This document shows positions 30,662-36,207 of a stretch of 36,207 nucleotides of DNA, piece after piece. Origin of the DNA: Desulfobacterales bacterium RIFOXYA12_FULL_46_15 (GTDB taxonomy: Bacteria; Desulfobacterota; Desulfobacteria; Desulfobacterales; Desulfobacteraceae); NCBI GenBank assembly GCA_001799395.1, contig MGTJ01000096.1, forward strand, positions 1 to 36,207, read 5' to 3'. The notes under the pieces are model-generated. The model ran no database searches, was not told where the DNA came from, and saw nothing but the letters and a program-made list of their open reading frames with translations. A program made the position numbers and the translations under genes. Every line of letters starts with the position of its first letter. Position 1 is the first letter of the stretch.

Positions 30662-32077
30662 TCATATCACCGGTATCTCCCGGATAGAGGAGATAAGGTC
30701 CTTGATATGATGCAGTTTTGTTTCCGGGTTCATGAAAACCATGCGAAGATACCGGGCCCCCTTCAATTCCGTAGAGGAAAGATAAAAAGAACCCTCCTCA
30801 ATCAGCCGGTCTCTTACCCGGATCTGGACGTCATCGGGCGCCTTCAGGCGAAAACAGAGGATATTGCTTTCCGGTTTTACAGGAACTTCAAAATCAGGCT
30901 GGGCACTGATATAGTCAAAGGCCTCACGGGCAAGGTCATAGGTGGCATCAATATAGGCTTCAATGTTTTTTTCACCCAGGGCTGCCAGTGTCATGAAAAA
31001 TTTCAATCCCAGGCCGGCTTTTGTACATTCCATGCCCTGCCCCAGGAAATCAAACCCGGGATTTTTTTTGTCATGGAAAAGATAACCGGCTTTGGATTGA
31101 AATGTCTGATCCAGGTCAAGGGCGTCTTTCACAAGCAATGCTGCGCAAACCGTAGGAGTTCTAAGCATCTTGTGGGCGTCGATGATGACGGAGTCTGCCT
31201 TTTCAATACCTTTTACAAGTGTTTTACAGGTCTTGGAAAAAAGGGCGGCCCCGCCATGAGCGCCATCCACATGGAACCATATGCCTTTTTCGTTGCAGAA
31301 ATCGCCGATCTCGCTGATGGGATCATAAAGTCCTGTGCCGGTGGCGCAGGCATTGGCAACCAGAGCGACAATCCGGCGGCCTTGGCCCACGGCTGCCTGA
31401 AAAGAGGTTTCAAGTTTTGATACAATGACACGGCCATGGCTGTCCGTTGCAAGGGGCCGGACGTTTTTTTCTCCAATGCCGGTGATTCCGGCTGCTTTTG
31501 CAATGGAATAATGGGATGCCTCGGGTGCAAGGATAGTGATATCAGATGAGGTACCGTTTTCCCGGATAGTTGAATCCAGATGGTTTCGGGCCGCTAAAAG
31601 CGCCGTCATATTGGCCAGGGACCCGCCATGGGTTAATATACCTGCACTGTGCGGATAAGTCAGCCGGTTTTCGATGTCCGGCGGCATGGGCTCCCAGCCG
31701 ATTTTCAAAAGGAGGTAATTGACCATGAAAAATTCAATGGCAGCGGCTGCCGGGCCCATTTCATAAATGGACATGGCATTGTTTGTAAATCCGTCGATAA
31801 AGGAGCCCAGGGCCCCGGTGGGATGAGGGATGCCTACCTGATGGGCCAGATAGCCCGGATGATGGAGTCGTGTGGTATTGTCGAGATAGGTTTTTAAAAA
31901 TTCATCCAAAGATTCCCCTGTCAGATCCCCGTTTTTGATATGGGAGGCAAGATCCAATTCCTTATGAAGGGTTTTGATGCTTTGCTGGCGGATTACTTTT
32001 TTTTCTTTTCCGATGCTCTCGTTGTAATAGGTCTCAAGGTTGTTTAAAACCTGTCTGCCGTTATCATAAAAACTCAT
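30662..32077 (-). CDS. Group II PLP-dependent amino acid decarboxylase
   Basis: 471 residues. It belongs to the PF00282 group (aromatic amino acid, glutamate and 2,4-diaminobutyrate decarboxylases): HHPGYLAHQVG near residue 75, the GILTHGGSLANMTALLAARN cofactor region, WFHVDGAHGG with the PLP-contacting Asp, and the PLP lysine in SVIIDAHKMLRTP. The protein is full length. Substrate cannot be fixed; the pattern is nearer to the diaminobutyrate/tyrosine type than to GadB. GGAGT precedes the start, and the gene begins 3 bases after the Ada-like gene, so both form one transcript. A terminator follows. Confidence 0.9.
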   Translation of the reverse strand: MSFYDNGRQVLNNLETYYNESIGKEKKVIRQQSIKTLHKELDLASHIKNGDLTGESLDEFLKTYLDNTTRLHHPGYLAHQVGIPHPTGALGSFIDGFTNNAMSIYEMGPAAAAIEFFMVNYLLLKIGWEPMPPDIENRLTYPHSAGILTHGGSLANMTALLAARNHLDSTIRENGTSSDITILAPEASHYSIAKAAGITGIGEKNVRPLATDSHGRVIVSKLETSFQAAVGQGRRIVALVANACATGTGLYDPISEIGDFCNEKGIWFHVDGAHGGAALFSKTCKTLVKGIEKADSVIIDAHKMLRTPTVCAALLVKDALDLDQTFQSKAGYLFHDKKNPGFDFLGQGMECTKAGLGLKFFMTLAALGEKNIEAYIDATYDLAREAFDYISAQPDFEVPVKPESNILCFRLKAPDDVQIRVRDRLIEEGSFYLSSTELKGARYLRMVFMNPETKLHHIKDLISSIREIPVI

Positions 32078-32080
32078 GGT

Positions 32081-32965
32081 TTACTCCTGATTTTTTATTA
32101 ACTGATTCTTTTTGGCTGCTTCCCAGCCGATCAATGCTTTTTTCCTGTCCCGGCCTTCCCCGTAATTGCCCAATTCCCCTATTTTCCGGATCACCCGGTG
32201 ACAGGGAATGAGAAAGGGGATGGGATTTTTCCCAATGGCGGTGCCGACCGCCCGTGTTGCTTTGGGAAGGCCTATATGCCTTGCAATGTCCTCGTAGGTG
32301 ACCGTGCTTCCCAATGGTATTTTCGTGAGTGCTTCCCATACTTTGATCTGGAAATTGGTGCCCCTGACATAGAGGTGAAGCGGTGCACCGGCCGATTGGT
32401 CATTAAAGGGAAAAACAAGACCAGCCAGATTTTTTATTGCTTTATGATCCATTTTCAGGGAAGCTCTGGGCCATTGTGACAAGAGATGATCTTCAAGATC
32501 CCTTATCGTATTGCCCCTGACAAATTTCAGGGCACAGATTCCCCGTGGGGTATAGGCAATCATGCAGTCTCCAAAGGGTGATGGGGAAATGCCATAGACA
32601 ATTTCAAGCCCCATTCCCCTGGATTTATATTCACCCGGCGTCACTGCCTCACATTGGATAAAAAGGTCATGAAGCCTGCCCGGGCTTGACAGCCCGGCAT
32701 CATAGGTCACATCCAGAAGGTTTTTGGATTCATCCAGGAGTTTTTTGGCATATTCTTTTGTCAGATACTGGAGGAATCGTTTGGGGCTGATTCCCACCCA
32801 TCTTGAAAAAAGTTTCTGGAAATGAAATTCACTTAGGTTCACTGATGCTGCGACAACCGCAAGGGAGGGTCGGGCGTTATAATTCTCTTCAATGAAATGA
32901 ATGGCCTTTTCAACTATTTCATAATCCAAAGACCACTGTGGGTTTATGTCTTCTTTGTCTTGCAT
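32081..32965 (-). CDS. Ada-like AraC regulator fused to O6-methylguanine-DNA methyltransferase
   Basis: 294 residues. Residues about 15-115 are an AraC-type double helix-turn-helix (IVEKAIHFIEENYNARPSLA, then VNLSEFHFQKLFSRWVGISP). Residues about 120-285 are the methyltransferase, with RGTNFQIKVWEALTKIPLGS, AVGTAIGKNPIPFLIPCHRV and the acceptor Cys in PCHRV. The N-terminal zinc-binding, phosphotriester-repair domain of E. coli Ada is absent, so methyl-triester sensing cannot occur in the usual way. The protein repairs alkylated guanine and may regulate its operon. AAGGAT is upstream of the ATG; the decarboxylase gene follows by 3 bases. Confidence 0.92.
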   Translation of the reverse strand: MQDKEDINPQWSLDYEIVEKAIHFIEENYNARPSLAVVAASVNLSEFHFQKLFSRWVGISPKRFLQYLTKEYAKKLLDESKNLLDVTYDAGLSSPGRLHDLFIQCEAVTPGEYKSRGMGLEIVYGISPSPFGDCMIAYTPRGICALKFVRGNTIRDLEDHLLSQWPRASLKMDHKAIKNLAGLVFPFNDQSAGAPLHLYVRGTNFQIKVWEALTKIPLGSTVTYEDIARHIGLPKATRAVGTAIGKNPIPFLIPCHRVIRKIGELGNYGEGRDRKKALIGWEAAKKNQLIKNQE

Positions 32966-33158
32966 CTGTTTTATCCTTAATTTTTATTACAGAGGTAATA
33001 TAAACAAACTAGAGCGGTTTTTCCACCCGATTCTTGCGATTTTATTCATACCGCCTTATCCCAAACCTTTCTGCTGCCAAAAAAGTATTTTAGCTTGATA
33101 ATTTCAGGGGAAACAGCCATACTTTGACATTAAATTTTTAACTATCTCCTTTTTAATT

Positions 33159-36100
33159 ATGACATCAGAAAAAACTGCCGCGGCAATTAAAAATTTTACC
33201 GAAACCACCTGCCCTTTTACATCGGTCAAGATTAAAAAAAGTCCGGAATGGGCTGATATTCCCCTGACAAAAGACTATCAGGTAACATTTGAGCTGGTCA
33301 ATGACAATATCCTTTCCGCTTTTCCTAAAGGCAGGGTCAGCCTGAAAGGAACCATCGCCCTTTTTCAAAATTATGACCGGTTTCTTGAAAGCGTAAACCT
33401 TAAGAGCAAACCATATATTGAAATCTCCGATTACAGTAAGCTCACTAATATCCCGTCCAAAAGGACCCGGCTCAAAGTCCTGAGCCTGTTGATGGAAAAA
33501 GCTGAAGCAAACCTATTAATCGGTCATTTTGTATACAATGTTCCCAAGCATATCCGGTGGCTGTATAATATCGGCACAAAGCTCAAATCACCCGGTATCC
33601 CTATGGTGGCTCTGGATACCTATGAAGAGGCGGTCAAGGCATCCCTGGATGTGTTGAATAAGACGCGTATCAAAATCCGGCCGCTTTCTTTCATGCAGCG
33701 GTTATTCAGCCGGTTCAGACCCGGAGCCCGCCTATTGCGGTATTCTGATGAAATTTTAAGGTATATGGGATCCATCAACTGGGACCAGGAAGGAACCCAG
33801 TTTGAAAATATCCCGGATTCCCATCCGTTTAAATCGGTTTTTGATGCCCTGACCGTGCTTAAAACAGATATGGAACAAACTTTTCATGAGCGCCAGAAAA
33901 TACAGAAGATTTATAAGGCTCTTTTTAACCATATTGCCGACCCGGTGATCGTATTTGAAAAAGAAAGACATTTCATTCTTGATTGCAACAATGCGTTTTT
34001 AAATGTGTACGGCTATACCCGGGAAGAAATTTTAAACATGACACCATATCAGCTTCACCCAAAAGAGGAGTTTGAAAAGGTTAACCGGAACATTGATTCA
34101 AAAACCGTAGATACGCCGACCCAGTATACCCATATCACAAAATCCGGGCAGAAAATGGATGTGGAAATCAGGACCGATGAAACCGAGTACCAGGGCCGCC
34201 CTGCCTGGATCAGCAATATCAGGGACATTTCCGCCCGAAAGCAGATGGAAAACGAACTTCGTAAACACCAGGATGAGCTTGAGAAACGGGTTGAAGAAAG
34301 AACCCATGCGCTTGAAGAGGAGATTGCCGAACGAAAACAGACCGAGACCAAGTTCAAAACCCTGTTTGAGTCCAGTTCGGATGCCATTGTCCTCATTGAT
34401 CAGAACAAATTCTATGATTGCAACCCGGCAGCCCTCCATATTTTTGAGTGTGATAAAAAAGAAGAGTTCTGCTCTCTTTGTCCACAGGATCTCTCTCCGG
34501 AATTTCAATCCGATGGACAACCCTCCCTTGACCTTGCCTCACAAAAAATCGAGGATGCGTTTACAAAAGGCAGCAGCCATTTTGAATGGGTACACCTGAA
34601 AATTAAAAGCCGGGAGGTATTTGCCGCTGATGTTTTGTTAACCCCAATGGTACTCAATGGGAAAAAGGTATTGCAGGGTGTGATAAGGGATATCACCCAG
34701 CGAAAACTGGCTGAGGAAAAATTAAGGAACAGTGAAGAAAAATACCGGGGAATCATTGAAAACATGCAGGATGTTTTTTTTAGGACCGATATTGACCAGA
34801 ACCTTACCATGATCAGCCCGTCCGGTTTGAGGCTTTTAGGATATGATTCGGATGACGGGCTTCTTGGAAACAAGATATCAGACATCTTCTACAAAGAAAG
34901 CGAGCCGTATCAAAAATTTCTGGATATCCTCCGGGGAAATGGGAAAGTTGCCAATTTTGAACTTGAAATTTTCCGAAAGGACGGCTCTGTCATTCCCATC
35001 ATATCCAGCAGCAATTATTATTGTGACCGGAACGGCAACCCCCTGGGAATTGAAGGAATTATCACCAATATTTCAAAACAGAAACGCGCTGAAGACCAGC
35101 TCAAAAAAGCGAAGAATGAAGCTGAAGAAGCCACCCGGGCCAAAAGCGAATTTTTAGCCAATATGAGCCATGAAATCCGTACCCCCATGAACGGCATCAT
35201 GGGCATGGTGGAACTTCTGCTTGATACCCGGCTTACGGAAAACCAGAAAAACCTTGCAAAAACCATTGATACAGAAGCTGAATCCCTCCTGGCCATCATT
35301 AACAGCATCCTTGATTTTTCAAAAATTGAAGCCGGCAAACTGGAGCTTGATAATATTCCTTTTAATCTAAGGCTTCTTTTTGAAGACCTCTCATCAACCT
35401 TTGCCATCACAGCCCAGAAAAAAGGTCTGGAATTCATCTCTTTTCTTCCGGCTGAAGCCCCTGAAAGACTTATCGGCGATCCTGGAAGGTTAAGACAGAT
35501 CCTGATCAATCTGGTCGGCAATTCCTTAAAATTTACCCACAAGGGGGAAATATTCATCTGGGCGGATTCTTTTGAAGATTTTGGCAAAGAGGTAAAATTA
35601 AGATTCTGCGTGAAAGATACCGGTATCGGTATTCCAAAAGAAAAACAGGACAAGATCTTTGAAAGTTTTTCACAGGTCGATGGGTCTACCACGCGAAAAT
35701 ACGGCGGTACAGGACTTGGCACCACCATTTCCAGGCAAATCGTGACCCTGATGGGTGGAGAAATCGGTGTGGACAGCCAGCCGCTTCTCGGCTCAACTTT
35801 CTTTTTTACCGTCATCTTCAAAAAAGACCGGTCGGTTCCGGATGAGAAACTGGTCGCTAAAGGCGGGAATAAATTTGATCAATTAACGGTCCTGGTTGTG
35901 GATGACAATAAAAACAACCGGTTTGTATTTTCAGAATATTTAAAATCCTGGGGATGTGTTTCCGTTGAGGCGGAAAACGGCCCGGAAGCATTATCCATCC
36001 TTGAAAACAGGGTATCCTCCCATAAAAAAATCAATATGATCCTGTCTGATTTTCAGATGCCTGATATGGACGGATTCCGGTTTGCCGGGGAAATAAAAAA

Positions 36101-36207
36101 AAAAGACGCTCTGAAACATATCCCCATTATTCTTCTTACCTCCATGGGCATGATCGGAGACAGCAAAATCTGCAAAGAGATCGGAATAAACGGATATCTT
36201 ACAAAGC
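33159..36207 (+). CDS. Multi-PAS hybrid sensor histidine kinase, 3' end beyond the window
   Basis: 1016 residues are visible. The first 210 form an unrecognised alpha/beta domain, perhaps SpoIIAA/STAS-like. PAS domains follow near 250-370 (HIADPVIVFEKERHFILDCN), 395-520 and 525-645, the first two joined by a coiled coil. HisKA has His671 in NMSHEIRTPMNGIMG; the HATPase has the N-box LINLVGNSLKF and G-boxes KDTGIGIP and GGTGLGTT. A receiver domain follows, with the acidic pair Asp915/916, phospho-acceptor Asp964 (SDFQMPDMDG) and Lys1016 at the edge. No membrane segment is seen, so it is cytoplasmic. The frame is open from a stop at 33099; the ATG at 33159 has no good ribosome site. More domains may lie beyond the edge. 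Confidence 0.93.
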   Translation, partial: MTSEKTAAAIKNFTETTCPFTSVKIKKSPEWADIPLTKDYQVTFELVNDNILSAFPKGRVSLKGTIALFQNYDRFLESVNLKSKPYIEISDYSKLTNIPSKRTRLKVLSLLMEKAEANLLIGHFVYNVPKHIRWLYNIGTKLKSPGIPMVALDTYEEAVKASLDVLNKTRIKIRPLSFMQRLFSRFRPGARLLRYSDEILRYMGSINWDQEGTQFENIPDSHPFKSVFDALTVLKTDMEQTFHERQKIQKIYKALFNHIADPVIVFEKERHFILDCNNAFLNVYGYTREEILNMTPYQLHPKEEFEKVNRNIDSKTVDTPTQYTHITKSGQKMDVEIRTDETEYQGRPAWISNIRDISARKQMENELRKHQDELEKRVEERTHALEEEIAERKQTETKFKTLFESSSDAIVLIDQNKFYDCNPAALHIFECDKKEEFCSLCPQDLSPEFQSDGQPSLDLASQKIEDAFTKGSSHFEWVHLKIKSREVFAADVLLTPMVLNGKKVLQGVIRDITQRKLAEEKLRNSEEKYRGIIENMQDVFFRTDIDQNLTMISPSGLRLLGYDSDDGLLGNKISDIFYKESEPYQKFLDILRGNGKVANFELEIFRKDGSVIPIISSSNYYCDRNGNPLGIEGIITNISKQKRAEDQLKKAKNEAEEATRAKSEFLANMSHEIRTPMNGIMGMVELLLDTRLTENQKNLAKTIDTEAESLLAIINSILDFSKIEAGKLELDNIPFNLRLLFEDLSSTFAITAQKKGLEFISFLPAEAPERLIGDPGRLRQILINLVGNSLKFTHKGEIFIWADSFEDFGKEVKLRFCVKDTGIGIPKEKQDKIFESFSQVDGSTTRKYGGTGLGTTISRQIVTLMGGEIGVDSQPLLGSTFFFTVIFKKDRSVPDEKLVAKGGNKFDQLTVLVVDDNKNNRFVFSEYLKSWGCVSVEAENGPEALSILENRVSSHKKINMILSDFQMPDMDGFRFAGEIKKKDALKHIPIILLTSMGMIGDSKICKEIGINGYLTK

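Noticed and set aside
34055-35821. Several long minus-strand readings opposite the hybrid kinase
   Set aside because: The plus-strand kinase frame is continuous and carries all family motifs; the opposite frames are serine- and phenylalanine-rich shadows.

Overview
The window reads as a chromosomal segment of an anaerobic, probably sulfate-reducing member of the Desulfobacterales (Desulfobacula/Desulfotignum-like). This is an inference from gene content: a glycyl radical enzyme, AOR-type poly-cluster ferredoxins, a MetV-like fragment, a Dpp peptide importer, a small selenoprotein of a type seen in Desulfobacterota, and large hybrid sensor kinases. I found no tRNA, rRNA, CRISPR array or intact insertion sequence.

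Layout. 1-6510: the 3' end of a glycyl radical enzyme (HypD/PFL2-like), then a complete dppABCDF dipeptide importer, all on +. 6511-7629: a gene-poor scar with strong hairpins, an IS91-type transposase tail and a metallo-hydrolase tail, both frameshifted. 7626-10889 (-): a cluster of a cNMP-domain histidine kinase, an MBL-fold hydrolase and a stand-alone cNMP-binding protein. 10890-11592: a second scar holding a superoxide dismutase remnant with an internal deletion and a roughly 90-nt fragment of a dppF-like ATPase gene. 11593-13446 (+): azlC, azlD and a TrmB-type regulator. 13476-16192: the phage-shock-type locus pspA-pspB-pspC (-) with a sigma-54 promoter, divergent from pspF (+). 16295-17375: decayed ferredoxin genes and a truncated metV-like gene. 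17350-20701 (-): a LysM lytic transglycosylase and a class I aminotransferase. 20864-21046 (-): a 60-residue dual-CXXC protein whose frame is interrupted by one UGA with a SECIS-like hairpin directly downstream. 21151-22917: convergent gpt and argG. 23013-26093: a ferredoxin fragment, a TetR regulator with a perfect palindrome upstream, two small conserved genes, and remnants of a PEBP/YbhB gene, a ThDP-enzyme gene and an isochorismatase gene. 26115-30467 (-): a two-gene module of an SPFH/band-7 membrane protein and a 1103-residue protein with two AAA+ modules and a Lon-type (S16) protease domain. 30662-32965 (-): an Ada-like AraC/methyltransferase and a group II PLP decarboxylase. 33159-end (+): a three-PAS hybrid histidine kinase cut by the window edge.

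The two observations I rate highest are the UGA-containing dual-CXXC gene and the SPFH plus AAA-AAA-Lon pair. The pair looks like a HflKC-FtsH arrangement rebuilt with a serine-lysine protease. A third theme is the number of gene remnants, several of which have lost metal-ligand cysteines, gathered at places where coding strand switches. The flanking long genes are intact, so general sequencing error is an unlikely cause.
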